Origin: Stygiobacter electus
GTDB taxonomy: Bacteria; Bacteroidota; Ignavibacteria; Ignavibacteriales; Melioribacteraceae
Assembly (NCBI GenBank): GCA_029210465.1
Contig: JARGDL010000002.1
Span: 1-64,000, forward strand
DNA: 64,000 bases
Reading direction: 5' to 3'
Below, piece by piece: positions 27,661 through 36,641 of this stretch. The notes beneath the pieces were generated by a model, which searched no databases, had not been told where the DNA came from, and was given only the letters and a program-made list of their open reading frames with translations. A program made the translations under genes and the position numbers. Position 1 is the first letter of the stretch. Every line of letters starts with the position of its first letter.

Positions 27661-28863
27661 TCATTTTAGAATGAATTCAATACGTTCAAGTTTTCCATCT
27701 ATATTACTACGTGGAATAATATTAAAAATTTTACATAGCAAAGGATAAATATCAATGTTTTTTAATGATCCTGTAAAATAATTCTTTTTAAAATTTGGGC
27801 CTCTTGCAATAAAAAATCCGTGCATATCCAAATGATTATTATCATACCCGTGATTTCCACCAACATAAACAGTTTCCATTCTTTTAACACCTTTTTCGGT
27901 TAATAAATTCCAACCAATATCAGGAATTAAAACTAAAGAAGGAATTAAATAATTATTGCTAAAATGAAAATATTCTGGAACTTCATGTCTGTAATAAACT
28001 TTAAAGTGATTTTCATTTTTTTTAAGCAAATCATAGACTTCTTTTAATTTATCTTTAGGTGGTTCAATTGTCATTAAAACAGATTCATCTAAAAATTTAC
28101 AATTATAGCCCGCAAGAATTTTTTCTACATTAATTACTCTTTCTTTAAAAATTTCTGTCATTCCATGGTCAGAAACAAAAATCACATTGACACTATCTTT
28201 CATATTAATTTCTTCAAGTTTTGAAAATATTTTTCCTGCCACTTCATCTAATAATTTTATAGCTTCATTAACTTCTTTCGAGTTTGGACCAAAAGCATGT
28301 CCTTTGCTATCAGTTTCACTAAAATATAAAGTAATAAAATGTGGTCTTTTTTCTTGAGGAAGTTGAAGCCATTTAATTACACCTTTAATTCTTGTATCGT
28401 AAGGACGAGTATGCTCATATGCTTCAACATAAGTTGGTTTACGATAAGAAAGTTTTACTTCACTGCCGGGCCAAAAATAACTTGCAGTTTTAATTCCTTG
28501 TCTTTCAGCAGTTTCCCAAAATGCTTCTCCCCAATACCATTTTGCATTGTTAACTGAATTACTATCGTTCATTCTGTAAACTTCATTTTTGTATTTATCT
28601 TCAAAACTATTAGCTATTATTCCATGATTTTCCGGATACATACCGGTAATAATAGATTGATGATTAGGAAATGTTTTCGATGGGAAAGTTGGCTGGAGTG
28701 ACAAAGCCCAAACACCTTCTTTTTTAATTTTTTCTAAGTTTGGAGTAATTCCTCTGTTCATGTAATCCCATCTGAACCCATCAAAAGAGACAAGCAAAAC
28801 ATATGGTTTACTTTGTGCTAATAAAGAAATTGAAATAAATAAGAATAAAATTAACTTTTTCAT
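27661..28863 (-). CDS. Secreted alkaline-phosphatase-superfamily phosphodiesterase (NPP/ENPP-like)
   Basis: The 400-residue protein has a signal peptide (MKKLILFLFISISLLAQ) and the NPP core: metal ligand Asp in VLLVSFDGFRWDYM, catalytic Thr in FPSKTFPNHQSIITG, then SETDSKGHAFGP, VSDHGM and GNHGYDNNHLDMHGFFIARGP. These supply two zinc sites. Such enzymes hydrolyse nucleotide or lipid phosphodiesters in the envelope. The start is ATG 28863 after AGGTGAG; the GTG at 28872 lies in that ribosome binding site. It is the first gene of a three-gene minus-strand operon with the M16 peptidases. Confidence 0.9.
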   Translation of the reverse strand: MKKLILFLFISISLLAQSKPYVLLVSFDGFRWDYMNRGITPNLEKIKKEGVWALSLQPTFPSKTFPNHQSIITGMYPENHGIIANSFEDKYKNEVYRMNDSNSVNNAKWYWGEAFWETAERQGIKTASYFWPGSEVKLSYRKPTYVEAYEHTRPYDTRIKGVIKWLQLPQEKRPHFITLYFSETDSKGHAFGPNSKEVNEAIKLLDEVAGKIFSKLEEINMKDSVNVIFVSDHGMTEIFKERVINVEKILAGYNCKFLDESVLMTIEPPKDKLKEVYDLLKKNENHFKVYYRHEVPEYFHFSNNYLIPSLVLIPDIGWNLLTEKGVKRMETVYVGGNHGYDNNHLDMHGFFIARGPNFKKNYFTGSLKNIDIYPLLCKIFNIIPRSNIDGKLERIEFILK

Positions 28864-28958
28864 AATACTCACCTAATTAGGGGTGGTGAAATTAAATTTT
28901 TATAATTGAATAGACAAATTTTTGAAAAAATTTTTAGTGTTAAATAAATGTTAAAAAC

Positions 28959-28989
28959 TTTGGACATTAATTTGATTTTCATATTTTCA
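28959..28989 (+). promoter_or_regulatory. Promoter of the first Oar-like receptor gene
   Basis: TTTG (28959-28962), 19 bases, then TATTTTCA (28982-28989). The same arrangement with the same spacing and similar surrounding bases occurs before the paralogue at 32652, which supports it as a real promoter. The predicted leader is about 140 bases. Confidence 0.6.
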
Positions 28990-29068
28990 ATATGAAATTT
29001 TAAAACAATAATAATAAATTGATTCATTGTGAATCTAATTAAAATTCTCTATCAAACAAGATTAACAC

Positions 29069-29090
29069 AGTTCTTAAAAATTTCAGAACT
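29069..29090 (+). promoter_or_regulatory. Leader hairpin before the first Oar-like gene
   Basis: AGTTCT (29069-29074) and AGAACT (29085-29090) can pair around a 10-base loop. The hairpin ends 47 bases before the ATG. A hairpin with the same stem and loop size, but a different sequence, sits at the same distance before the paralogue. Confidence 0.4.
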
Positions 29091-29114
29091 TTTAATCTAT
29101 CTAACTAATTATTT

Positions 29115-29278
29115 TCAAACCACAATAGGAGCTATGTATGAAAAAAGTTAAACAACTTTTAACTTTACTTTTTGCAGTTTTAATGTTTAGCTATGGTACA
29201 ATGTATTCCCAAACAACGACTGCTTCAATAAATGGATTAGTTGTTGATCAAAATGGGAATCCATTACCAGGTGCTAAT
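29115..29278 (+). repeat. Near-identical 5' gene segment, copy 1
   Basis: Bases from the end of the leader through the signal peptide and first regulatory-domain strands of the 29138 gene are about 94 % identical to 32629-32792 (about nine differences by eye in 164 bases), while the gene bodies that follow have diverged strongly. Confidence 0.9.
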
Positions 29279-32200
29279 ATTATTGTTGTACACCAGCCTT
29301 CAGGAACAAAATATTCTACTATTTCACGAGATAATGGTAGATATAATTTAAACGGTTTAAGAGTAGGAGGTCCTTACAAAGTTACTGTATCATTTGTAGG
29401 ATATGAAACTCAAATAAACGATAATGTTTATTTAAATCTTGGTGTTTCTACTGATATAAATTTCACTTTGAAAGATGCTTCAGTGGGAATGAGTGAAGTA
29501 ACAGTATCGGCTAAAAGAGATGCAATCTTCAGTTCCGATAGAACGGGTGCGGCAACAGCAATTACTAAAGAAGCCATACAAGTTTTACCTACTATTTCGA
29601 GAAGAATTGGAGATTTTACAAAATTAACACCACAAGCTTCAGGAAATTCATTTTCTGGTCAAGACAATCGTTTAAATAATATCACTGTTGATGGCTCATA
29701 TTTTAATAACTCATTTGGTTTGGCTGGTCAGCCTGGTGATAGAACCGGTGTTTCTCCTATTTCTATTGATGCTATTGAACAAGTTCAGGTTAACATAGCT
29801 CCTTATGATGTTAGACAAGGGCATTTCGTAGGTGCTGGGGTTAATACTGTTACTAAAAGTGGATCAAACGAATATTCTGCAGCTACATATTACAATTGGC
29901 GTACACAAGGATTAGTTGGAACTCAAGCTAAAGATTTACATGTTAATCCTGGTACATTTAAATATAATTTATTTGGCGTATCATTAAGCGGTCCAATCCT
30001 AAAAAATAAACTGTTTTTCTTTGCCAATTTTGAAAAGGACGCTTTGGTTGAACCCGGAACAACTTTTCTTGCAAATGAAGGTAATCAAACTGTAGGTGGA
30101 AATGTAACAAGAGTACTTAAATCTGATCTTGATGCGCTTAGTTCTTTCCTAAAATCTAAGTTTAATTACGAAACTGGTCCATATCAAGGATACAATCACG
30201 AAACACCATCATTAAGATTTATTATGAAGTTTGATTATAATCTTGATGATGCAAATAAAATTACTTTAAGATACACTCATTTAGACTCTGATACAGACGT
30301 ACTTGCATCGAATTCATCTTCTTTAGGTTTTGGAAATAGAAGATCAAACACTCAAGCTTTAAATTTCCAAAATTCTAATTATAAAATAATGGAAAATATT
30401 AGATCTTTAGTTGGAGAATGGAATTCTGTATTAGGTAAAGATATTACAAATAACTTAATTATTGGTTATACTTTCAATGATGAAAGTCGTAATTCTAGAG
30501 GTTCATTTTTTCCATTTATTGATATCTTAAATGGAGGTTCAACTTATACTTCATTTGGTTTTGAACCTTTTACTCCTAACAATGAATTAAGATATAAAAG
30601 CTATCAATTACAAAACAATTTAAATATTTATTCAGGTGATCATACTTTTACTTTTGGATTAAGTGCTGAAAGATATGAATCAGAAAATGTATTTTTCCCA
30701 GGTTCTCAATCAGTTTATGTTTATAATTCATTAGCTGATTTTTACACTGATGCCAATGATTATTTGGCTAATCCAAACAGAACTACTTCACCAGTAACTT
30801 TAAGAAGATTTCAAGTAAGATATATGAACATTCCTGGTCTTGATAAACCATTACAACCATTAAAAGTTTGGTACACTGGTATTTATGGACAAGATGAATG
30901 GCAATTTAACAAAGATTTAAAGTTCACATTAGGTATAAGATTTGACATACCATTCTTTGGAGATACAGGATATGAAAATCCAAATGCAGATAAATTAGTT
31001 TTCCGTGATGAAAATGGTAACCCTGTTCAATATAAAACAAAAAAATTACCAGATCCTAAAATTCATTACTCCCCAAGATTTGGTTTCAACTGGGATATAA
31101 GTGGCGATCGTTCAACTCAACTTCGCGGTGGAACAGGTTTATTTACCGGCACTCCAGCTTATGTTTGGATTTCAAATCAAATTGGAAACACAGGAGTTTT
31201 AACAGGTTTTATTTCTGCTGACAATACAAAAAATTATCCATTTAATCCTAATCCAAATAAATACAAACCAACTAATGTAACTGGTGCGCCAGCAGCAAGT
31301 TATGAATTAGCATTAACTGATCCAGATTTTAAATTCCCTCAACTTTGGAGAAATAATCTTGCAATAGATCAAAAACTTCCATTTGATTTAATTGCTACTG
31401 CAGAATTTATTTACAGTAAAGATGTCAATGGTATATATTATATTAATGCAAATTTACCTGCGGCTCAAACACAATTTTCTGGTGTTGATAACAGATTAAG
31501 ATGGACAAACACAAGAATTAATAATACACCTGGTAATCAAGTTGCAAACGCAATTGTATTAAAAAATCAAAGTGTAGGTTATTCTTGGGATATTTCATTC
31601 GCATTAGAAAAACCATTAAGTGATGGATGGTTTGCTAAAGTATTTTATCGTTATGGTGAATCAAAAAATACAGTTGATGCTGGCTCAATTGCTTTTGGAT
31701 CTTGGAATAATAATGAACACCATGGTGATCCAAATAATCCTGGTCTTGGTTTTTCGGCATATTCACCAGGTCATAGAATTTTTGGTGTGGTTTCATATAA
31801 AGCTGAATATTTCAATTTTGGAGCTACAACCATCTCATTAACTTTAGATAGTTACACTCAAGGAAATGCAAGTTATGTTTTTAGCGGTGATATTAACGGA
31901 GATGGTGGTACAAGTAACGATTTAATTTATATTCCAAAAAATAAATCTGAAATGAATTTTGAAACCTATACTGTCTCAGGAAGAACTTTTACAGCTGAAG
32001 AACAAGCAAATGCATGGGAAGCTTACATTAACCAAGATTCTTATTTAAGTAAAAATAGAGGTAAATATGCAGAAAGAAATGCTGTATTTTTGCCAATGGT
32101 TACAAGAATGGATTTAAGTATTGCTCAGGATGTATTTGCAGAATTCTTGGGAAAAAGAAACACATTACAATTTAGAGTTGATGTACTCAACTTTGGCAAC

Positions 32201-32401
32201 TTACTTAATAAAAATTGGGGTGTAGGAAATAGATTTGTTTCTACTTCACCTTTAATTGCTCGTGGTGCAGACTCGCAGGGAAAAGCTCTTTATAGATTAA
32301 GAAACATAGGTTCAAGTCTTATTTCAAAAACTTTTGAATCTACTTCATCATTAAATGATGTATATAGAATACAGTTTTCATTAAGATATATGTTTAACTA
32401 A
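29138..32401 (+). CDS. Oar-like TonB-dependent receptor with carboxypeptidase regulatory-like domain (paralogue 1)
   Basis: A 1087-residue outer-membrane protein. In order: a signal peptide (MKKVKQLLTLLFAVLMFSYG..YSQ), a carboxypeptidase-regulatory-like domain (about 27-115: INGLVVDQNGNPLPGANIIV, YNLNGLRVGGPYKVTVSFVGY), a plug domain (GDFTKLTPQASG, NITVDGSYFNNSFG, VNIAPYDVRQGHFVGAGVNTVTKSG) and a long barrel with aromatic-rich strands ending RIQFSLRYMFN. This is the Oar family, involved in adhesion or macromolecule uptake. There is no SusD partner. AGGAG lies before the ATG. It is followed by a strong terminator. Confidence 0.92.
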   Translation: MKKVKQLLTLLFAVLMFSYGTMYSQTTTASINGLVVDQNGNPLPGANIIVVHQPSGTKYSTISRDNGRYNLNGLRVGGPYKVTVSFVGYETQINDNVYLNLGVSTDINFTLKDASVGMSEVTVSAKRDAIFSSDRTGAATAITKEAIQVLPTISRRIGDFTKLTPQASGNSFSGQDNRLNNITVDGSYFNNSFGLAGQPGDRTGVSPISIDAIEQVQVNIAPYDVRQGHFVGAGVNTVTKSGSNEYSAATYYNWRTQGLVGTQAKDLHVNPGTFKYNLFGVSLSGPILKNKLFFFANFEKDALVEPGTTFLANEGNQTVGGNVTRVLKSDLDALSSFLKSKFNYETGPYQGYNHETPSLRFIMKFDYNLDDANKITLRYTHLDSDTDVLASNSSSLGFGNRRSNTQALNFQNSNYKIMENIRSLVGEWNSVLGKDITNNLIIGYTFNDESRNSRGSFFPFIDILNGGSTYTSFGFEPFTPNNELRYKSYQLQNNLNIYSGDHTFTFGLSAERYESENVFFPGSQSVYVYNSLADFYTDANDYLANPNRTTSPVTLRRFQVRYMNIPGLDKPLQPLKVWYTGIYGQDEWQFNKDLKFTLGIRFDIPFFGDTGYENPNADKLVFRDENGNPVQYKTKKLPDPKIHYSPRFGFNWDISGDRSTQLRGGTGLFTGTPAYVWISNQIGNTGVLTGFISADNTKNYPFNPNPNKYKPTNVTGAPAASYELALTDPDFKFPQLWRNNLAIDQKLPFDLIATAEFIYSKDVNGIYYINANLPAAQTQFSGVDNRLRWTNTRINNTPGNQVANAIVLKNQSVGYSWDISFALEKPLSDGWFAKVFYRYGESKNTVDAGSIAFGSWNNNEHHGDPNNPGLGFSAYSPGHRIFGVVSYKAEYFNFGATTISLTLDSYTQGNASYVFSGDINGDGGTSNDLIYIPKNKSEMNFETYTVSGRTFTAEEQANAWEAYINQDSYLSKNRGKYAERNAVFLPMVTRMDLSIAQDVFAEFLGKRNTLQFRVDVLNFGNLLNKNWGVGNRFVSTSPLIARGADSQGKALYRLRNIGSSLISKTFESTSSLNDVYRIQFSLRYMFN

Positions 32402-32414
32402 TTTTTTCTATTTA

Positions 32415-32446
32415 GAAAGGGCTATCATTTATGATAGCCCTTTCAA
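32415..32446 (+). terminator. Intrinsic terminator after Oar-like paralogue 1
   Basis: A near-perfect palindrome: GAAAGGGCTATC (32415-32426) pairs with GATAGCCCTTTC (32433-32444) around CATTTA. The T-tract after it is short, with more T in the upstream flank. Confidence 0.75.
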
Positions 32447-32467
32447 TATAAATATTATTAATTTTTC

Positions 32468-32498
32468 TTTGGACATTTAATCAATTTTCATATTTTCC
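32468..32498 (+). promoter_or_regulatory. Promoter of the second Oar-like receptor gene
   Basis: TTTG (32468-32471), 19 bases, then TATTTTCC (32491-32498). Spacing and spacer sequence closely match the promoter of paralogue 1 (both spacers begin GACATT and end ATTTTCA). Confidence 0.6.
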
Positions 32499-32581
32499 AT
32501 GTGCAAAATTTTTCATCCAAAGAAAATTTAATAAAAGCGTGAGATTAATGAATTATTTTCTCTCTCAAATAATTTTTACGC

Positions 32582-32605
32582 ATTTCTCAAGAGCTTCAGA
32601 GAAAT
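32582..32605 (+). promoter_or_regulatory. Leader hairpin before the second Oar-like gene
   Basis: ATTTCTC (32582-32588) pairs with GAGAAAT (32599-32605) around a 10-base loop. The core six-pair stem ends 47 bases before the ATG, exactly as in paralogue 1, though the bases differ. Confidence 0.4.
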
Positions 32606-32628
32606 TTTACTTTCTAAATAATAATTTA

Positions 32629-32792
32629 TCAAACCACAATAGGAGTTATGTATGAAAAAAGTTAAACAGCTTTTAACTTTACTTTTTGCAGTAATGATGT
32701 TTAGCTTTGGTACAATGTATTCCCAAACAACAACTGCTTCAATAAATGGATTAGTTGTTGATCAAAATGGAAATCCATTACCAGGCGCTAAT
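32629..32792 (+). repeat. Near-identical 5' gene segment, copy 2
   Basis: Second copy of the 164-base segment at 29115-29278. The shared part covers the ribosome binding site, signal peptide and the first about 45 codons. Confidence 0.9.
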
Positions 32793-35700
32793 GTAGTTGC
32801 TGTTCACCTTCCTTCAGGTTCTCAATATGGAACTACTACACGTAATGATGGTCGTTACAACATTTTGGGTATGAGAGTAGGTGGACCTTACAAAGTAACA
32901 GTTTCTTTCGTTGGTTACACATCTCAAGTTGAAGAAGGATTTGAACTATCATTAGGTCAAAACTTGAGAATCAATTTCAAATTACCTGAAGAAGCAGTTC
33001 AATTAAGTGGTATAACAGTAACTGCTGAAAAAAATGCAATCCTTTCTCAGTCAAGAACTGGAGCGGCACAAAACATCTCAATTAAACAAATTGAAGAAAT
33101 TCCTACTATTAGTAGAAGTTTTCAATCTTTTGCAAAACTTTCTCCTATGTTTTCTGGTACTGGTCTTTCAGCAGCAGGTCGTTCAAACAGATATAACAAT
33201 ATTCAGTTAGATGGTACTCAGTATAACGATTTATTTGGTCTTGGTTCTACAGGTACTCCTGGTGGACAAACAAGTACAAACCCAGTAAGCTTAGATGCAG
33301 TTCGTGAATTCCAAGTTGTTATAGCTCCTTTTGACGTTCGTTTAGGTGGATTTACTGGTGGTGGTATTAACGCTATCACTCGTTCTGGTACAAATGAATT
33401 TTTAGGTTCAGCATATTTCTTCGGTCGTAATCAAAGTTTAGTTGGTAAATATGGAACTACTGATCAAGTTCCTAAACCAGGTTCAACCGATATTCAAAGA
33501 AAAGCTGTTGCTGACTTTAAAGATTACCAATATGGTTTCCGTTTTGGCGGACCTATTATGAAAGATAAATTATTCTTCTTTGTAAATGGTGAATTGACTC
33601 AGAATCAATTGCCATTAAAGAATGCTTCATTATCACAAGGCGATCCAACTGTTATTGCTGGTTTTATGGATAAAGTAAACAAAGTTGCTAATATATTTAA
33701 AACAAAATATGGTTATGATCCTGGTTCTTATGATGAATTCTTAAGAGAACAACCAAGCTCAAAATTATTCTTAAGATTTGATTACAACCTTTCTGAAAAT
33801 CATAAATTAACTTTCCGTCATAATTTTGTTGATGCTTATACTGATGTTCTTGGTAGTAGAACTGCAACAAACGCTATGTCTTTTACAAGTTATAATTATA
33901 GAATTAAGAGTAAAACAAATTCTGCCGTATTACAATTAAACAGTACTTTTAGTAACCAAATGAATAATGAATTAATTCTTGGTTACACATGGATTCGTGA
34001 TAGAAGACATGGTACTTCACAAGATGCTCCAGAAGTAAGAATTAATGATGGTGGTTATACCATATGGGCTGGACCAGATCAATTCTCATCAGCAAATGAA
34101 TTAGATCAAGATATTTTCGAAGTTACAGATAACTTCAATTATTTTGCAGGTGATCACGTATTTACAGTTGGTACACATAATGAATTTTACTCATTTAGAA
34201 ATCTTTTCTTAAGAGCTTATTTTGGTTCTTACGTATTTAATAGTATTACAGATTTTGAAAATGGAAAACCTGGATTTTATTTAAGAAGATATTCAATTTA
34301 TCCAAAAGGAAATCCAAATCCATTACAAGCAGCAGAATTTGATGTAGCACAATATGGTTTTTATGTTCAAGATGAATGGACTGTTTCTCCTGCATTGAAA
34401 TTAACACTTGGTGTTCGTGGCGATATTCCAACATTCCCAACTGAACCAGCACAAAATGATTCTGTTTCAAAATATTTCCCTGGAATTAGTACCTTAGATA
34501 AACCAAAAACTACAGTTTTATTCTCTCCAAGATTTGGATTTAATTATGATATGAGTGGAGATCGTTCAACACAATTACGTGGAGGTATTGGTATTTTTAC
34601 TGGTCGTGTTCCTTACGTTTGGATGTCTAACAATTATGGAAACACTGGTGTTTATTATGCTGAAGTTAGAAATGGTGGAACAGTACCAAATGGATTCTTC
34701 AATACTAATCCATATAATCAACCAAAACCAGGTGATCCTGGAACTGGTTCTGCTAGAACACAAGCTGAAATTAACTTAGTTGATCCAGATACAAAAATGC
34801 CTCAAGTTTTACGCTTTAACGTTGCTATTGATCAACAATTACCTTATAACACAATTGGTACAATTGAATATCAATATTCAAAGAGTATCAATGATATGAT
34901 TTATCGTAAATTAAATATTGGTAAACCAATTGGTAAAATTGGTCAATTAGGAAGCGGAATTGATGGAAGAACTATTTATGGTGGAACTACATCTTATAAC
35001 AATAATTTCTTTGATGTATTGCAATTAGCAAATACTTCAAGCGGTTATCAATCTAACTTAGCATTCCAATTGCAAAGAAATATGGCAAAAGGACTTTCAT
35101 TTAATATTGGTTATGTAACAGGTGTTGCAAAAGATCGTAATAGTGTTCTTTCTTCACAAGCTGTTTCTCAAATGAGATTTAACCAAATTCCTGAAGATCC
35201 AAATAATCCACCATTGACAACTGCAAACTTCCAGATTGATCATCGTATGTTTGCACAAGTATCTTATGTAGTTGATTTCTTTGATAATGCATCAACAACA
35301 TTTTCACTCTATTTCAACCGTCAATCTGGTGATCCATTAACATATTATGTTACTGGTGACTTAAATAATGATGGTTTTGATAACAACGACTTATTCTACA
35401 TTCCAAGAAATGAAAGTGAAATACTTTTAGGAAGTATAGTTAACAATCAATATGTTAAAGCAACTGCTGCTGGTACTACTTGGGATGATTTAAATAATTT
35501 CATTAATAACGATGATTATTTAAGAGAAAACCGTGGTAAAATTGCTGAAAGAAATGCAGCACGTCAACCATGGGTTAATTATTTAGATTTTAGATTCTCT
35601 CAAGATATACCTGATTTTATGGGAATTGGAAAATTCCAATTAACATTAGATATTCTTAACGTTCTTAACTTACTCAATTCTAAATGGGGTTGGGTTGAAA

Positions 35701-35879
35701 CAGTTCCGAACAACAACTATGCAATTGTAACATATAGAGGAAGAATTACATATAATGGAAAGGCAAATATTCCAGTATATTCATTCAGCAAACCAGCTCG
35801 TAATGTTCCTTGGTCTATTAGTGATTCTTCTTCACGTTGGGCAATGCAATTAGGAATCAGATACAGTTTCGGTTTTTAA
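32652..35879 (+). CDS. Oar-like TonB-dependent receptor with carboxypeptidase regulatory-like domain (paralogue 2)
   Basis: A 1075-residue paralogue of the preceding gene with the same domain order: signal peptide, regulatory-like domain (INGLVVDQNGNPLPGANVVA), plug (SFAKLSPMFSGTG, NIQLDGTQYNDLFG, VVIAPFDVRLGGFTGGGINAITRSG) and a large barrel ending MQLGIRYSFGF. The first 45 residues or so are almost identical to the neighbour, but the plug and barrel are only distantly related. The last residue is aromatic, as expected for barrel assembly. It has its own promoter and terminator, so it is a separate transcription unit. Confidence 0.92.
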   Translation: MKKVKQLLTLLFAVMMFSFGTMYSQTTTASINGLVVDQNGNPLPGANVVAVHLPSGSQYGTTTRNDGRYNILGMRVGGPYKVTVSFVGYTSQVEEGFELSLGQNLRINFKLPEEAVQLSGITVTAEKNAILSQSRTGAAQNISIKQIEEIPTISRSFQSFAKLSPMFSGTGLSAAGRSNRYNNIQLDGTQYNDLFGLGSTGTPGGQTSTNPVSLDAVREFQVVIAPFDVRLGGFTGGGINAITRSGTNEFLGSAYFFGRNQSLVGKYGTTDQVPKPGSTDIQRKAVADFKDYQYGFRFGGPIMKDKLFFFVNGELTQNQLPLKNASLSQGDPTVIAGFMDKVNKVANIFKTKYGYDPGSYDEFLREQPSSKLFLRFDYNLSENHKLTFRHNFVDAYTDVLGSRTATNAMSFTSYNYRIKSKTNSAVLQLNSTFSNQMNNELILGYTWIRDRRHGTSQDAPEVRINDGGYTIWAGPDQFSSANELDQDIFEVTDNFNYFAGDHVFTVGTHNEFYSFRNLFLRAYFGSYVFNSITDFENGKPGFYLRRYSIYPKGNPNPLQAAEFDVAQYGFYVQDEWTVSPALKLTLGVRGDIPTFPTEPAQNDSVSKYFPGISTLDKPKTTVLFSPRFGFNYDMSGDRSTQLRGGIGIFTGRVPYVWMSNNYGNTGVYYAEVRNGGTVPNGFFNTNPYNQPKPGDPGTGSARTQAEINLVDPDTKMPQVLRFNVAIDQQLPYNTIGTIEYQYSKSINDMIYRKLNIGKPIGKIGQLGSGIDGRTIYGGTTSYNNNFFDVLQLANTSSGYQSNLAFQLQRNMAKGLSFNIGYVTGVAKDRNSVLSSQAVSQMRFNQIPEDPNNPPLTTANFQIDHRMFAQVSYVVDFFDNASTTFSLYFNRQSGDPLTYYVTGDLNNDGFDNNDLFYIPRNESEILLGSIVNNQYVKATAAGTTWDDLNNFINNDDYLRENRGKIAERNAARQPWVNYLDFRFSQDIPDFMGIGKFQLTLDILNVLNLLNSKWGWVETVPNNNYAIVTYRGRITYNGKANIPVYSFSKPARNVPWSISDSSSRWAMQLGIRYSFGF

Positions 35880-35906
35880 TTTAAGTAGTTTATAATTAGT
35901 AAAAAT

Positions 35907-35950
35907 AAAATTGTCATCCTGAGCTTAGTCGAAGGATGACAATTTTTTTT
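35907..35950. terminator. Hairpin terminator built on the CATCCTGAGC..GTCGAAGGATG repeat
   Basis: AAAATTGTCATCCT (35907-35920) and AGGATGACAATTTT (35933-35946) form a 14-pair stem around GAGCTTAGTCGA, followed by T. It sits between two convergent genes and can end both. The core resembles a palindromic repeat found in many unrelated bacterial genomes. Confidence 0.8.
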
Positions 35951-35969
35951 ATTTATAAAGTAGAAAAAA

Positions 35970-36467
35970 TTATTTGTAGTTAGTAAATTGTACAGGGAAA
36001 TCTAAATCAGCTTCTTTTATTAGTTTTATAACAGCTTGCAAATCATCAATTTTGGGAGCAGTAACTCTAATTTGTTCATCTTGAATTTGAGCATTGACTT
36101 TTAATTTACTGTCTTTTATCATCTTCGTAATTTTTTTAGCATAGTCTTTTGATATACCACTTTGAAGATCAATTAATTGTTTCAATCTTCCATTGGCTGC
36201 AGGTTCAGCTTCTCTTGCTTTCAATGCTTTAATTGAAATACCTCTTTTAATAAACTTACTTTGAAGTATATCAAAAGATTGTTTCAAAGAATAATCATCT
36301 TTTGTATTAATTGATATTTGTTTTTCTTTTTTGAGGAGTAAAATTTCAGTTTTAGAATCTTTTAAATCATAACGCTGATGAATTTCTTTTAATGATTGGT
36401 TGATAGCATTATCAACTTCCTGAAAGTCAATTTCAGAGACTAAATCGAATGAATGATTATTTGCCAT
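35970..36467 (-). CDS. yajQ: YajQ-family nucleotide-binding protein
   Basis: The 165-residue protein has the YajQ opening (SFDLVSEIDFQEVDNAINQSLKEIHQRYDLK), LKAREAEPAANGRLKQLIDLQSGI and KKITKMIKDSKLKVNAQIQDEQIRVTAPKIDDLQAVIKLI, and ends DFPVQFTNYK. The two-ferredoxin-fold family binds nucleic acid, and in some bacteria cyclic di-GMP. It lies 52 bases downstream of tRNA-Pro on the same strand and may share its transcript. Confidence 0.93.
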   Translation of the reverse strand: MANNHSFDLVSEIDFQEVDNAINQSLKEIHQRYDLKDSKTEILLLKKEKQISINTKDDYSLKQSFDILQSKFIKRGISIKALKAREAEPAANGRLKQLIDLQSGISKDYAKKITKMIKDSKLKVNAQIQDEQIRVTAPKIDDLQAVIKLIKEADLDFPVQFTNYK

Positions 36468-36519
36468 TTGCTTTTTAAAGAAAATTAATTAAATTGAAAC
36501 TAGTTATTTAAAAATAATG

Positions 36520-36594
36520 TCGGGGTGGGGAGATTCGAACTCCCGACCTCTTCGTCCCGAACGAAGCGCGCTAACCGGGCTGCGCTACACCCCG
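36520..36594 (-). tRNA. tRNA-Pro (anticodon CGG)
   Basis: The minus strand folds as a cloverleaf. The acceptor stem is CGGGGTG with CACCCCG, the anticodon stem CTTCG/CGAAG encloses the loop TTCGGGA with anticodon CGG and G37, and the T-loop is TTCGAAT. The discriminator base is A (36520). The 3' CCA is not encoded, so a nucleotidyltransferase is needed. Confidence 0.95.
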
Positions 36595-36616
36595 AAATAG
36601 TAATTGTAAATGTATG

Positions 36617-36624
36617 CAAAAATA
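36617..36624 (-). promoter_or_regulatory. Possible -7 element for tRNA-Pro (and yajQ)
   Basis: The minus strand reads TATTTTTG about 22 bases before the tRNA 5' end, which matches TAnnTTTG. No good -33 TTTG is found at the expected distance, so the call is weak. Confidence 0.35.
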
Positions 36625-36641
36625 ATATAAAGGGATAAATC

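Noticed and set aside
29133..29150. Five-codon overlapping ORF at ATGTATG before both Oar-like genes
   Set aside because: The first ATG is only 2 bases from AGGAG, too near for initiation; the second, at 6 bases, is the true start.
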